Part shown: piece by piece, positions 1 through 11,823 of the stretch
Position numbering within the stretch: the first letter of the stretch is position 1
Layout of the letters: the number at the start of each line of letters is the position of its first letter
Assembly (NCBI GenBank): GCA_018524725.1
Contig: JAEUWP010000091.1
Location: 100,945-164,944, forward strand
DNA length: 64,000 nucleotides
Direction of reading: 5' to 3'
Source of the DNA: Podaxis mareebaensis
Lineage: Eukaryota > Basidiomycota > Agaricomycetes > Agaricales > Agaricaceae
Notes under the pieces: model-generated
Databases searched by the model: none
Seen by the model: only the letters and a program-made list of their open reading frames with translations
Told to the model about the DNA's origin: nothing
Position numbers and translations under genes: made by a program

Positions 1-160
1 AGCAGGTGGACTTGGCTTTCGCTGGGCGATCTTCAGTGAGGAGGATCACGGGCTCGAAGCAAGATTAACAGGTCTCACGGTGCCACTTGTCCATCTCTGC
101 CAGTGGCTACTTACCCCTTACTCATGGATGTAGACCGCAAATCCATATTATCTTCCTTCT

Positions 161-694
161 ATGGAGGCAGAAAAGGCTCTATGCTATAAATCAGGACTTT
201 TCATCCCATTACGCCACTGCTGGACGATAGGTCGAGATGATGCTTCGTCATTCTATAACTCCGAGCCCGGTCGGGCGTCAATGGGTTGGCTAGGCGGACA
301 TGGTGTTACTGCTGGATACAACTCGAACTCGTTCTACCCTGGAAGAGCGAAACCACTGAGGGGTGGAATGGACGAGGGGGAGGAGGCTTGGGATGTTTAT
401 GCTGACTTTAATAATGTGGGGCTGAGGTGTGGTGCGGCCTTTGTGCCCAACCCGACGAACTCACGGGGGGGTTAAGAATTGTGTTTGGAATAACTTGCCC
501 TGTTTTGGGACCTATGTTGAAGATAGGTATTATCCAATAGAACCTGCAACGCCGTCAAAGGGACTTGGCACTGCAAATACTGGGCCAATTGAGATGATCA
601 AGTCCCTGCTCTTGGACCGGAATTGGAAGAGTCTGAGCTGCGCGATATGAACACGGATGACGACTTCATGCCGGTCACATTCAAACACATGTGA
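161..694 (+). pseudogene. Decayed C-terminal fragment of an Agaricomycete membrane-protein-like gene
   Basis: The frame from 161 reads a tail containing the motif AWDVYADFNN, then breaks at the G-run near 466-475. Coding-like sequence continues in other frames (PIEPATPSK near 537-560, then SELRDMNTDDDF near 630-668) and stops at 692-694. I recall similar low-complexity tails with WDVYADFNN from Agaricomycete transmembrane proteins, but the family is not characterised and I cannot name it. No membrane segment or upstream exon is visible between 1 and 160. At least two frame changes are needed, so this is probably a relic rather than an expressed gene. The family link is recognition from memory. 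Confidence 0.4.
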
Positions 695-1600
695 GCATCT
701 GTCTTTGATCTCAATACAGGACGTCAAGTAGACAAAGGTGACCTTTTGGAAAAAGATGACAGTACCGCCAAAGGAATTCCCTCAAAATCTCCTGCCTCTG
801 AATTCCACGTACTTTGCCACATAGTACAAACTCCTCCGACCAAACATGTAGGTCACTTCCTCCGACATTTCCCGGCGTTGCCTTGTAACTAATTATCTGT
901 CGAAGGAACAAACTAGTACAACGGATGCAGACATAAACTCAACTATGTTACCGGAGACTGCCTCCGTAGGTTCCATTTTGACCGAGATGATAACCTGAGA
1001 CTGATTGGAGTGTTTCAGTAGCGATAAGATTCCGACTTGTACTCGACCTCGATATCCTTGGATTGCCGGACTGTGTCGACTCAGGTTACTGATACGAAGC
1101 GCCCCATGGAGTTGCCCGTGGATAGCGTATACATAGCCCTCACGTCTGTTCGCTTTGCCTTCCAAATGCCCTGGTAAGGGTGTTGCAGGCACACCGAGTG
1201 TCAGGCCGCCATTTCGACCAAATTAGACCCTTACCTATTCGGATCGCTTCGCTTCCGAAACTTTTCTCTGCCTTTGGTCCACCCCGGATGTTTGAATATG
1301 ATCAGGTCGTCCTCATCGTCTGGTTTTGTGCTTCCTCTAGCATTCCTGGCGCATGTAACAGGGAAAAAACTCAGCATGAGAAACCAAACCGTCACTTGGA
1401 TAACTTTCGCCATAAAGCACGACCCACTTGCATGAGGACCTGGACGCGGGGATCAGAAGGGGAAGGGCAGACATATAAAGGTCTTATAGTTGGATGAGGA
1501 TGCTTCTTTGTATATCTTTCATCGCAAGATTTCTCTCTGTCGACGATTGCCATTGAATCACCACCCACTGAAGCCATCCAAATTCCCTACCCAAAAAGTG
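695..1600. other. No convincing gene (decayed or intergenic DNA)
   Basis: All frames are short. I found no splice-joined frame, domain motif or repeat here. Confidence 0.5.
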
Positions 1601-1619
1601 ATATGTGGGACCCACGAAA

Positions 1620-2200
1620 CTCCTATCATCGTTCTCGCTCGACCTCCCCTTCTACTGCATCTGCGCCTCTTCTCGCACCACCACGTTTGCGGGTGGTCTC
1701 TGGAGTCAGCACCGAAAAGGCTGAAGCCCAAGAATTAGAATTACATTGACTTTGATGATGAACCGGACAAGCTCGAAGACGTGCCAAAGGGCAAGATCCC
1801 TAACGCTAAAACCTTTTCAGATGCTGCTTCGGAAGGAACGGTATTTGCCAAGTCTTCCACACCGCCCGTCTTATCGCGAGAGGATATTACGGTCGCCGAA
1901 TTTGCATATATCCATGGAACGAAGGGTCAACATCCACGGTTGGCGTGGTTTTTCGGGAGCTTATTACGGCGCCCATATCTACCCAGTCAGGCGTCACAAC
2001 TACCGCGCTTCTTCCACCTGACGTCGGCTTTATACTCCAGGGTGACTGTAAGTTTAGATCTGGCTTGCTGTTGCTTACTTCGACATTGGTTACCCTTGCT
2101 TAAGCCGGTGGGTACCGACAACTGTGTTTTTAGAACAAGCGGAGGCGGTGGACAGCGTGATTTTGTCCTACACCACTTCCTTGCCTGCTAGTGTTGGTGC
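1620..2200 (+). pseudogene. Coding-like remnant of unknown identity
   Basis: An acidic, proline-containing frame runs through 1740-1980 (DFDDEPDKLEDVPKGKIPNA and onward). It has coding-like composition and is preceded in another frame by a hydrophilic Ala/Pro stretch near 1660-1735. There is no start, no clean splice joint to the next recognisable piece at 2290, and no domain I can name. It may be part of the same decayed gene as the WD-repeat fragment downstream, or a separate relic. Confidence 0.25.
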
Positions 2201-2289
2201 CGCGTATGAATCACCTAGCTTGCCGTACCCGGCTAGCTTATGGTTTAAACTTAGAGGCCTTCGGTTCTCCAACCTAACTATTCAGGCTC

Positions 2290-2552
2290 ATGGAAGCGGT
2301 TGTGAAATCGTTGGATCCCAATAACACGACGAATATGGACGCACTCCTGGACACGGCTACAGAAATCATTGGATATGTGGTAAAATCGTATGTCTCTCCA
2401 CCTCTGACCCTGATTATAGTTTTAATGCTTATGCAAACTTTGTAGTTTTCCAACAGTAGACTTTCATGTGTCGTCACAGCGACTTGTGGTTGGCACGCAT
2501 GAAGGCGCTGTGATTGGGTATGACTTAAAGACTGTCATTCGACTTTCCATCC
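2290..2552 (+). pseudogene. Fragment resembling the C-terminal WD-repeat end of WDR7/rabconnectin-3 beta
   Basis: Two exons can be joined. 2290-2387 encodes a helical piece ending IIGYVVKS. The GT-AG intron is 2388-2445. From 2446 the frame continues FPTVDFHVSSQRLVVGTHEG and AVIGYDLKT, a WD-repeat strand pattern. I recall this pairing of a helix before FPTVDFH with a last WD repeat from WDR7-type proteins, which act with Rav1/DMXL in V-ATPase assembly. After about 2552 the frame loses the expected repeats (SFSPDG, LVWK) and stops near 2618. Only the extreme C-terminal part survives and the upstream body is absent, so it is a truncated relic. The WDR7 assignment is by motif memory. Confidence 0.45.
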
Positions 2553-2619
2553 CCGAGATACGAGCCGGGCTCGAAATCGGTGCTGCATCTCAGAACTGTC
2601 TATATTTCAATCATTGACC

Positions 2620-3560
2620 CAGACGGCGACTCGGGTTTGGCGGGGCGGGATCGGGATCAGGATAAACACCAATAAACGTGCCGGACCACAATATCGGTGG
2701 TCGTGTTGGGGAAAGAGCACTGATGAGTAAGAGTGATAGCGGCACATTGTTCTACTGACGGCGCGAATAGTGGACTAGCCCAGGGGTTGAATTTTTACAA
2801 TCGGATCACCTGTCAGTTTGAAGCTTTCCTCATCTCAAGTGCCAACGCATACGGATAATTTTCTCTACGTTCTCTGTAGAATTACTGAGCACTTTCAAGT
2901 TTCTTTGTAGGCCGGGAACTCATCCACTTACTGGGAGTGATTGTTGGGCGTTGGAAACGCTCCTTTTAGTCAGGAAATGGATCGGCACTAATTATATGTT
3001 TGTCCTCGCCAATAGACGTAGCCGATTCCCCAAATGAGCGCCATCGCCTGAGATATTTATGAACGAACAAGATGTGTCCAGTCGGTGTATCACCCTTGTA
3101 TACGCGAGCCTTTTTGGACAGGAGGACAGCCAGTGCGTAGCTGTCGATGGTGTTTTGGCACGTAAATATCACTAAGATGGAGTTGATGAATGTAAGGAGG
3201 GGACAGACCTGCGCCACCAGACCGAACTCGCCTTAATGCAGACCTCCCGATGCCAGTGTCAACATCGAATCCTTTGTTACAACTGAAGAAGGGTCGGACA
3301 AACCCACAAAACAGGCGCATCACCGATTGATCCCAATCATCTTATACATACACCCAACACTAGGAATATGATGTTTTCTCATGGGAGAAACCGATACAAA
3401 CACGGTCATCCCATGACCCATGAAACCTTGCGGACACCCACTGCTTCTTCTTCTCCACCGAAACTATGCACGCCAAAGCAATCCTATATGGCCCTCGACG
3501 TCAACCCCGTGCTGCAGCCTTCAACAATAGCCCACCACCAAATCACACACCCGCACCTTG
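2620..3560. other. No convincing gene
   Basis: Only short unsupported frames on either strand. The right edge (about 3380-3560) is C-rich promoter-like DNA leading into the TATA box of the hexosaminidase gene. Confidence 0.5.
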
Positions 3561-3561
3561 A

Positions 3562-3573
3562 ACATATATAACC
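3562..3573 (+). promoter_or_regulatory. TATA box of the plus-strand hexosaminidase gene
   Basis: GAACATATATAACC lies about 70 nt before the ATG at 3644. The same core, CGAACATATATAA, lies at a similar distance before the minus-strand copy, so it was carried by the duplication and kept. Confidence 0.55.
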
Positions 3574-3643
3574 TCACATTCACATCCACTCGTTAGCCTA
3601 TCTTCTTCATCCGGATTCCATCCTCCCCATCCCCAGGTTCGCC

Positions 3644-5794
3644 ATGAACTCGTTTTACCTGCTCTGCACCTCCCTCTGCTTCACACTTGTGCTGGCAATA
3701 TGGCCTCGACCACAAAACCTAACAACCGGATCTACGCCTCTCCGCCTCGCACCTTCCTTCTCCATCAAATTCTCCGGAATCAGCCAAGTTCCAAAAGACC
3801 TCTCAGATGCAGTCCAACGCACCTCAGAACACCTCAAGACGGATAAACTTCAAGCACTCGTACCAGATCGTGGTGCTTCATCGTCATCTGCAGTTCTATC
3901 CGCACGTACCTTAGGATCACTTACCCTCCGCTTGAATTCTGGTGCGGGTGGGGATACTGTGAAGAGTATTAGTGAAGAGGCCATGCAGGGGTTAGGGACA
4001 CAGGATGAGAGTTACAGTTTGCAAGTTCCGGCGGATGGGGGAGATGCGGTGTTGAGCGCGAGTACTGCGTTGGGGTTGTTTAGAGGGTTGACGACGTTTG
4101 AACAGTTGTGGTATGAGTTGGATGGTGCGACTTATACCTTGCAGGCGCCGATTCAGGTCACGGATGCGCCGGCATATGTGAGTGTGGTTTGTCGTCTTTT
4201 GGAGTCTTTACTGATGAAATACGTGTAGCCGTACCGTGGATTCATGTTGGATACTGCCCGTAACTAGCAAGTGCCTCGAGCGAGCGAAATGGAATTGCAT
4301 ATTGACTACATGTCTAGTTTCCCCGTCGCAGATATCAAACGCACCTTGGACGCGATGAGCTGGGTCAAGATCAACCACTTCCACTGGCATGTCGTCGACT
4401 CCCAATCCTTCCCTCTCGTCGTCCCTGGGTTCGAGGAGATATCCCTAAAGGGAGCATACTCCTCTGCACAGGTCTATACCCCGGACGATGTTAAAGACAT
4501 CGTCCAATATGCCGCCGCAGTGTGTATCACCAACTCAACTCCGCCTCTAGCTTGGCTGATGGTCTAATACATTTATTTGCAGCGCGGAATCGACGTTGTG
4601 ATCGAAATTGATACCCCAGGACACACCTCTGTCATCTCGAAATCTCACCCTGAACATATGGCGTGTCCTGAAGCCACCCCTTGGTCCCAATTTGCCGGTG
4701 GTGCGTGGTCTTGCTATCCAAATACTCAACCAATATATGTTCATGCTATCAGAAACGCAGAGCCTCCTGCTGGCCAACTTCGCCTCGCAAGTCCTGCAAC
4801 AACCACCTTCACTGCCAACCTGTTCAAAGCCGTCTCTTCCATGTTCCCGTCCAAATTATTCCATACCGGTGGTGGTGAGATCAATCAGAATTGTTATGCC
4901 AAGGATCCCGAGACTCAGCAAGACCTCAGTACGTCGTTGTGTGTATACAAGCCGATAGACGGGCGCTGATATTTTTGACAGAGTCTCAAGGAAAGACATT
5001 TGAACAAGCATTGGACGCATTTACGCAGGCTTCGCATTCTGTTCTTGCAGATGCTGGGAAGACACCTGTCGTTTGGGAAGGTGAGCCTTCTTTACGAGTT
5101 GTAAGGTGCTCAGTTGAACTGTACGCACAGAAATGGCACTCGAGCACGAGGTTCAATTGAGAAACGACACCATTGTCGTGTAATCCCTTCCTCTTCTTCA
5201 CCCCTCTCTTGTACTCACCACCTGCTACAGAGTTTGGATTTCATCAGAGCACGCCGCAGCAGTCGCGCAAAAGGGCCATAGACTCATTCATGCTGATTCT
5301 GGTTTCTTCTACCTCGATTGTGGAGGTGGAGGATGGCTCGGTAATAACATCAATGGGGATAGCACATGTGGTGTTCTCAAAACGTGGCAGAAAGCGTACT
5401 CATTTAATCCAACTGCTGGGCTGACGGCTGATGAAGCTAAATTCGTTCTTGGGGGTAAGCATACATACTTTGTTTCGCTCCTTTCCTGTACGCCACTCAC
5501 TAATCCTCCTTCCACTCTTCCCTCTTCCCCTCCTTTTTTTGGGGGGAACTTGGGACAGGACAACAACTATTGTGGGCAGAACAATCTGGACCCTCGAACT
5601 TGGACCCCATCGCTTGGCCACGCGCAGCATCGTCAGCGGAGGTGTTTTGGTCGGGTCCTGGAGGGGATGTCCGAACGGCGTTACCGAGATTGCATGATGT
5701 TGCGTATCGGTTCGTACAGAGAGGTGTGAGGGCGATCCCGTTGCAGCCGCAGTGGTGTGCTTTGAGGCCTAATGCTTGTGATGCTGATGCGTGA
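3644..5794 (+). CDS. GH20 beta-N-acetylhexosaminidase paralogue with catalytic Asp replaced by Gly
   Basis: Nine exons: 3644-4177, 4229-4266, 4318-4519, 4583-4700, 4761-4928, 4982-5080, 5131-5179, 5231-5454 and 5559-5794. They total 1668 nt (555 aa) with one open frame. A signal peptide (about residues 1-19) is followed by a GH20b-type domain and the GH20 barrel (YRGFMLDTARNY, HWHVVDSQSFPL, EIDTPGHT). GH20 enzymes remove terminal GlcNAc/GalNAc from chitin oligomers and glycans outside the cell. The conserved catalytic pair TGGDE reads HTGGGE here: residue 336 is Gly (codon 4874-4876) and Glu337 is kept. The Asp normally orients the substrate acetamido group, so activity should be lost or very low. 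NSWCDP is also altered (Trp448 is Thr). Intron 2 starts with GC (GCAAGT), not GT. The intact paralogue is at 8958-11106 on the other strand. Confidence 0.88.
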
Positions 5795-6194
5795 TTATCC
5801 TGCCTAACCTTGCTTTCCTTTTTTGGAGGTGGGTGGGAGGAGTGTTTAGGAAATATGTAGGTGTCGAGTAGAGATACCGGGCGTAGGTATGGCGAGTTGG
5901 GTCGTGCATGCCCGAAGTATGAATTAGTTAAATATCTAGTGAATCGAGAGAATAAAAGGAGTCCTATACCTTTGACTATCGGTTTCGGGCCTCAGCCAAG
6001 CATCGTGTCAAACTCGCACACCAACTTGCCATTTCACCATGTGGATGAACAATGGGAGGGCGATGGCATAATGCATCTCTCCACCTCTATTAATCTCAAC
6101 TGGTAGCAAACAAAAAGAGTATATCCGATCACCAAGTACATCTGGTACCGAAAACAAAGCACGAATCCAAGCAAAGTTAACCACACGAACGCGC
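5795..6194. other. Convergent 3' intergenic region between hexosaminidase and epsin genes
   Basis: Two genes end towards each other here. AATAAA-like sequence occurs near 5950 (AGAATAAAAGG). No other gene is seen. Confidence 0.5.
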
Positions 6195-8415
6195 TCACAA
6201 AAGCAAATCGTCTCCTCCACTCGCACTGGAGCTGGCACCCGCACCCGCACCTCCAAAGCTCCCAAACGCAGCCCCACCACCCATACCCGCACCAGGTCTC
6301 GCATTACCTCCCTGAGCACCACCCCACAACCCAGCCGTAGCCTTCTCCTTCTCCAAATCCTTAATACTCTTCCCCTGCCCTTGTCCCTGCCCAGCCCCGC
6401 CCGTACCAGTCGAAGTACCCTTCCCAGTCGAAGCCAATGACAAATTCCACAAATCGTCAAATCCGCCAGCTGAGGCTGGTTTCTTCTGTTGTGTGGATGT
6501 ATTTACAGGCGAAGCAGTGTTGGCTCTCATCGGCGTGGGCAACATTGGACTTGCGCCACCCATAGTCATAGGTTGTGTAGGCCTCATCCCCATACCAGCA
6601 CTGGCACCGAAGAACCCTTGTTGTGGCTGAACGGGTTGAACGGGTTGCAGAACGGGTGCGCCACCGATCGACCCGGTCGCTCTGTGCACCCCGCCAACAC
6701 CAGCTCCCATACCGCCCATACCGCCAAACACGTTTGGTTGTTGTGGCTGTTGTTGTGTTTGAGTCTGAGTGGGAGACAACGGCGCAGTAGCACCCAACAT
6801 CTGCATCAAGTTCGGTTTCGCTCCCGTTGGTGCCACTATAGGGGATGGCGCAGCGGCGGGGGTAGCAGCGGGAACGGCGGGAGGTGCTTGGACGGGTGCA
6901 GCTTGGAAGTCGTCAAAATCGTCATCTGATAATGCATATTAGAAAAATATAAAAAATTTAAGGCACGAGCATTATGGTGTTAACTTACCGTCCAGATTGA
7001 CGGGCTTCGGCAGCGCCTTATTCGTCGCCAACCCAGGTACCGTCATGACCTCCGCTGCAGGGGCGGGGGCAGGGGCAGGAGGGACATCATCGTCAAAGTC
7101 TAATAGATTCGGCACAGGCGCCGGTGGCGGCGCAGAAGACTTCCTCGCGGGTTGTGAACGCAACGAGCTCGACCTGTTTACAGTTGACGAAGATCTAGAG
7201 GGGACCTCATCACCGCCAGCATCATATTCCTCGTACTGCCTCCTCCCACTACCCGAGTCCGAGAATCCGCCCATACGAGATGAGCTCCCACCCCCGTAGT
7301 AATCTGAACGAACCAACACGTTAATAGGAGTCCCTTTTGCTACGGAAATAGCTCCTCGACATACCATTACCGTAGCTCGATCCACCCCCAAGGGAATCAC
7401 TCCCAAATCCGCCATATCTGCTTCCTCCGCTGCTGAACGACAGCCCGCCGCTGCCATAACCACCATCATTCCCTACACCAATGTACTTGTTCCTGTTCGC
7501 TTTGGCCTTCCGTCTTTCGGCGCGAATTTTCTCTACGTCCGAGAGAAGCTCGACGAGCTCTTTTGCGCGGTTGCGGACTGTGGGTATTATGCGAAGATAG
7601 CACCGGCATTGCAAAATTGTAAGAAAGGAGGAAGCATACCGTTAATACCCTCATCCTTCCCCTTCTCGTCAATATAATGGAAACTGCGCAGCATCTTGAG
7701 TGTAGATATATGTGATCTTGCATCGTCGACCACGCGTTCTGAACCATGTTTGACGAGGTACTCGAGTAATTGCAACGCCTGCCATCCAGAACGTTCCAAA
7801 GGTCAGAATAAATTGACTTGGAAGAAATCGACACTACGGACCTTGTATATCTGACGCCACTGCCTCGCCTCTTTCTCCATAAACCGAGCATAAATGCACG
7901 GCATAATCTCGTTGAACTGCTGACTGCACCACAATGTCAACACCAACCCACATCCGGGTCCAGTCTACGGGGTAAGAACTCACAAATTGAATGTCCTGTC
8001 AAAGTCCTATATCAATGATCGAAAGTCTCCAGCCTGGATCATGATACACACCCTTGCGCAATCTCTTGCATCAACGTTGAACTTGCACCCCTACACAAAG
8101 CCCACGGAGCACATCAGCTACTACTAACCTCCTCCACGCAGAAAGAAAAAAGGACGCGCACCAAGGCTCATCGTTCGTCGCCTCCCTAACCTTCGCCTCC
8201 ATCTCACTAATATTCAACACCACATTCTTCGCCTACACAAACGACGCAAAATTCCAATCAATTCAGACATGCAAGGTACAGCATATCAAATCCCATTTCG
8301 TCAACAAGGGCATGGTGACGGAACAGGAAATGCAACGCACCTGGTTATACATACTCTTGATATCATATAATGTCAACTGGGACAATGTATTCGACAAGGA
8401 TTCGAGTCTGTCCAT
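6195..8415 (-). CDS. ENTH-domain epsin (Ent3/EpsinR-like clathrin adaptor)
   Basis: Nine exons, transcribed leftward: 8341-8415, 8162-8232, 8052-8090, 7984-7995, 7842-7923, 7640-7778, 7365-7577, 6989-7303 and 6195-6925. They total 1677 nt (558 aa). Residues about 15-150 form an ENTH domain (YDIKSMYNQAKNVVLNISEM, REATNDEPWG, TLMQEIAQG, then ALQLLEYLVKHGSERVVDDA). ENTH domains bind phosphoinositides and bend membranes. The tail is unstructured and rich in Gly, Pro and Gln, with acidic-Phe motifs (LLDFDDD, DDDFDDFQ, DDLWNLSL) of the kind that bind clathrin or AP-1/GGA ears. This points to Golgi-endosome traffic, as for Ent3/EpsinR, though plain Ent1/2 is not excluded. Exon 4 is only 12 nt, yet it restores the conserved TFNFQQFNE. 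The gene sits between the inverted hexosaminidase copies. Confidence 0.9.
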
Positions 8416-8957
8416 TTTTGCGGGTTTTGGGGGTCCTTTGGGCTTGTCTCCGTGAGGTGTAGGATGTACGAGCAATTGGGAGTGAGAATGAGAAGCGCCG
8501 AGGAAAACTGGGCCGAATGCAAGTTGGTTGTTGGCGTTGCTGTGCTGAGTTGAGAGGTCGGCCGTGTGAGCAAGTGACGAGTTACACTTCTGTCAGGGCA
8601 GTCCATCCCCATCATTCGTCCACGTGCCGAAGCGATACGACAGCAATCCGACTCGGCCATAGCTCACCCAATATAAAGAGTCCAAATCGCCCTTTTATTC
8701 TTTCAACGGTGGCAAAGTAACTAGTTCATGATCCAACCATACACAACCCAGCTCGCAAACCCTACGACTAGCACCACAAGCCCCCTCACACACCGTCTCG
8801 CGAATTTCTCCACCCGATTCCGACTCCAAGCCAACTCAGCACCCGTATACTTCTTGAGTACATCCCTCACTCGCATCAAAAACCTCGCCCACCTGCATCA
8901 CAAACCCAATCAATCCATCTCACCTTTCACTCTCGGGAACCAAAGGGGTAGGGATAA
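8416..8957. other. Intergenic region: epsin promoter and hexosaminidase 3' end
   Basis: This contains the upstream region of the leftward epsin gene and the 3' flank of the leftward hexosaminidase copy. No additional frame is convincing. Confidence 0.5.
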
Positions 8958-11106
8958 CTACGCGTCAATGTCACAAGCATTGGGCCTCAAAGCACACCAC
9001 TGCGGCTGCAATGGGATCGCCCTCACACCTCTCTGCACGAATCGATACGCAACATCATGCAGCCTCGGTAACGCAGTTCGGACATCACCGCCAGGACCCG
9101 ACCAGAATAATTCTGCTGATGCAGCCGCGCGTGGCCATACGATGGAATCGAGGTTTGAGGGGCCAGATTGCTCCGCCCACAACAGTTGTTGCCCTATCGG
9201 AATGTAACATCAATCAAGTTCAAAATAACAAAATTGAAGAAAATGAGATCAGTGGGGTGAAGGCGAATGATCTACAAAGCATACTTACCGCCGAGGACCA
9301 ACTTAGCCTCGTCGGCCGACAGTCCAGCAGTTGGATTGAATGAGTACGCTTTCTGCCACGTCTTGAAGGGATCACACCAGCTATTCCCGTTGATGTTGTT
9401 ACCGACCCATCCTCCCCCTCCGCAGTCGAGGTAGAAGAAATCGGAAGCAGCATGAATGAGTCTGTGGCCCTTCTGCGCGACTGAGGCGACATGCTCCGAC
9501 GAGATCCAAACACTGCGGAAAGTGGCGTGAGCATAAGACAAGGGATAACGGGCGATATGGACTCACAGTACGATGGTATCATTTCTCAATTGAATCTCGT
9601 GTTCAAGTGCCATTTCTGCTCTTCATTCCAGTCAACTATCCTAAACCTTGGAGAAGAGCCCTCACCTTCCCAAACGACGGGTGTCTTCCCGGCCTCCGCA
9701 AGGACGGAATGCGAAGCCTGCGTAAATGCGTCCAATGCCTGCTCAAACGTCTTTCCTTGAGAACCTGTTGAACGAGGTCAACACCATGCATCCGGCTCGC
9801 ATGCAAGGAGGAACATACTGAGATCCTGCTGAGTCTGAGTGTCTTTATCATAGCAATTCTGGTTAATTTCATCACCACCAGTGCTAAAAAGCTTGGACGG
9901 GAACATTGAAGAGACAGCTTTCAACAAGTTGGCGGTGAAGGTGGTCGTTGCAGGACTTGCAAGGCGGAGTTGGCCAGCAGGAGGTTCTGTAATTCCGATG
10001 GCATGAATACATTGCATACGGCATTTCATAGAAATAGGACACACCATTGGCGAACTGAGACCAAGGCGTAGCCTCAGGACACGCAATATGCTCAGGGTGA
10101 GATTTCGAAATGACAGCGGTATGTCCGGGGGTATCAATCTCAACCATAACGTCAATGCCACGCTATAATTTAATACGTCCGTTTCTCAGAACCAACATCC
10201 AAGTGGAGATTGAATGAACATCACTTACTGCAGCGGCATATTGGACGATGTCCTTGACGTCTTTGGGGGTATAAACTTGCGCAGACGAGTATGCTCCCTT
10301 TTGCGATATCTCCTCGAACCCAGGGACGACGAGAGGGAAGGATTGGGAGTCAACGACGTGCCAGTGCAAATGATTGATCTTGACCCAGCTCATCGCGTCC
10401 AAGGTACGTTTGATATCCGCGACAGGGAAACTAGACGTATACATCAGCATATAACACCCCTTCGTCTGCTCAGGACACTCACTAGTTACGAGCAGTATCC
10501 AACATGAATCCTCGATACGGCTACGCGAATTTCATCAGCAAAAACTCCCAGAAGATGAGAAATCGCACTCACATATGCTGGCGCATCCGTAACCTGAATC
10601 GGCGCCTGCAGGGTATAAGTCGCACCATCCAACTCATACCACAATTGCTCAAACGTCGTCAACCCTCTAAACAGTCCCAACGCCGTATTCGCGCTCAACA
10701 CCGCATCTCCACCGTCCACCGGAACCTGCAAACTATAGCTCTCATCCTGTGTTCCTAAACCCTGCATCGCTTCCTCACTAATACTCTTGACAGTACCCCC
10801 GCCCGCACCAGAATTCAAGCTGAGCGTAAGTGAACGCAAGGTACGTGCAGAGCGAACCGCGGAAGAAGACGAGGCTCCACGATCCGGCACGAGTGCTTGG
10901 AGTTTATCTTTCTTAAGGTGGCTCGAGGTGCGTTTGACCGCGTCCGAAAGGTCGTTTGGGACATTGTGAATACCGGAGAATTTGATGGAGAAGGAAGGTG
11001 CGAGGCGGAGAGGTGTAGATCCAGTGGTCAGGTTTTGTGGTCGAGGCCATATTGCCAGTGCAGGCGTGAAGCAGAGGAACGCGTAGAGGAGGGAAAGGAA
11101 GTTCAT
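8958..11106 (-). CDS. GH20 beta-N-acetylhexosaminidase (intact copy)
   Basis: Nine exons: 10573-11106, 10483-10520, 10229-10430, 10045-10162, 9819-9986, 9666-9764, 9567-9615, 9289-9512 and 8958-9193. They total 1668 nt (555 aa), and every exon has the same length as in the inverted paralogue at 3644-5794. An upstream in-frame ATG at 11118 adds four residues. I chose 11106 because it aligns with the paralogue start and gives a normal signal peptide. The catalytic pair is present in STGGDEINQNC (Asp336, codon 9871-9873; Glu337), as is NSWCDPFKTW. All introns are GT-AG. It is predicted to be secreted or vacuolar and to release GlcNAc from chitin oligosaccharides during wall recycling. This is the copy expected to supply enzyme activity. 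Confidence 0.93.
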
Positions 11107-11192
11107 CGTGAACTTCAACGACGCTCTGGGGGGTGAGAATAGAGTCCGGGTTCAGAAGGCAGAACCAATGAGCGGATGGGAATGTGGGGATT

Positions 11193-11206
11193 ATATATGT
11201 TCGAGA
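11193..11206 (-). promoter_or_regulatory. TATA box of the minus-strand hexosaminidase gene
   Basis: On the minus strand this reads CGAACATATATAATCCCC, about 85 nt upstream of the start. The core matches the TATA region of the inverted copy. Confidence 0.55.
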
Positions 11207-11209
11207 GGG

Positions 11210-11823
11210 TTAATTTAATGTGGCGACTGCTGCTACGGTTATGAGACACGGGCTACGGCAAGCTAGGGTTGGCCCAAGAAGAAGCCATGAGCGTCCGCGA
11301 GGTTCCACCAGTCATGCGACCATGTTTGTATCGGCCCCTCCCATGCCAAAATATCATTATCCATACTGGGCACCACAGAGGCGTTTGAGGGCCGTTCTGA
11401 GGTGCGGCATGTGCAGCGGAACTGAGGATCTTGTGGTCCTTCTAGAGGGGAGTGATGCAATGTGCGAGCTGTGTTATGATCTGGTTATGATCTGTGGTTT
11501 CGAAGTTGCTTCACATGGACAACAAAAATTGACAGTTGTTGGGTCTTGCCGAAAAACCAGGAGCGCTCTAACAGCTTCCAACAGTTGTAGTTTTATGTCA
11601 TGCTGGTGATAATGTGGAGATGGAGGGGATCAGAGGAGACCGCCCATACATAAGTAATTGAAAAATCAAGCTTGCCCCTGTGCGCTTCTGTGCAGCACAA
11701 AAATCCAAATTCAGGGCGAGGTCCGGCAATACGGTATCACCACATTAACAAGTATCATTAAATGCACACTAATAAATAGATATCGTACTTTGTGAGCGTT
11801 GTTATTGTAGCAGAGCTCGACAA
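11210..11823. other. No convincing gene
   Basis: A 129-codon plus-strand frame (11220-11609) has no recognisable motif and overlaps the hexosaminidase promoter. I treat it as chance. Confidence 0.45.

Noticed and set aside
4228..4300. Premature stop in the plus-strand hexosaminidase (TARN then TAG)
   Set aside because: The TAG spans a GC-AG donor. Splicing there restores the frame and all later exon phases match the sister gene.
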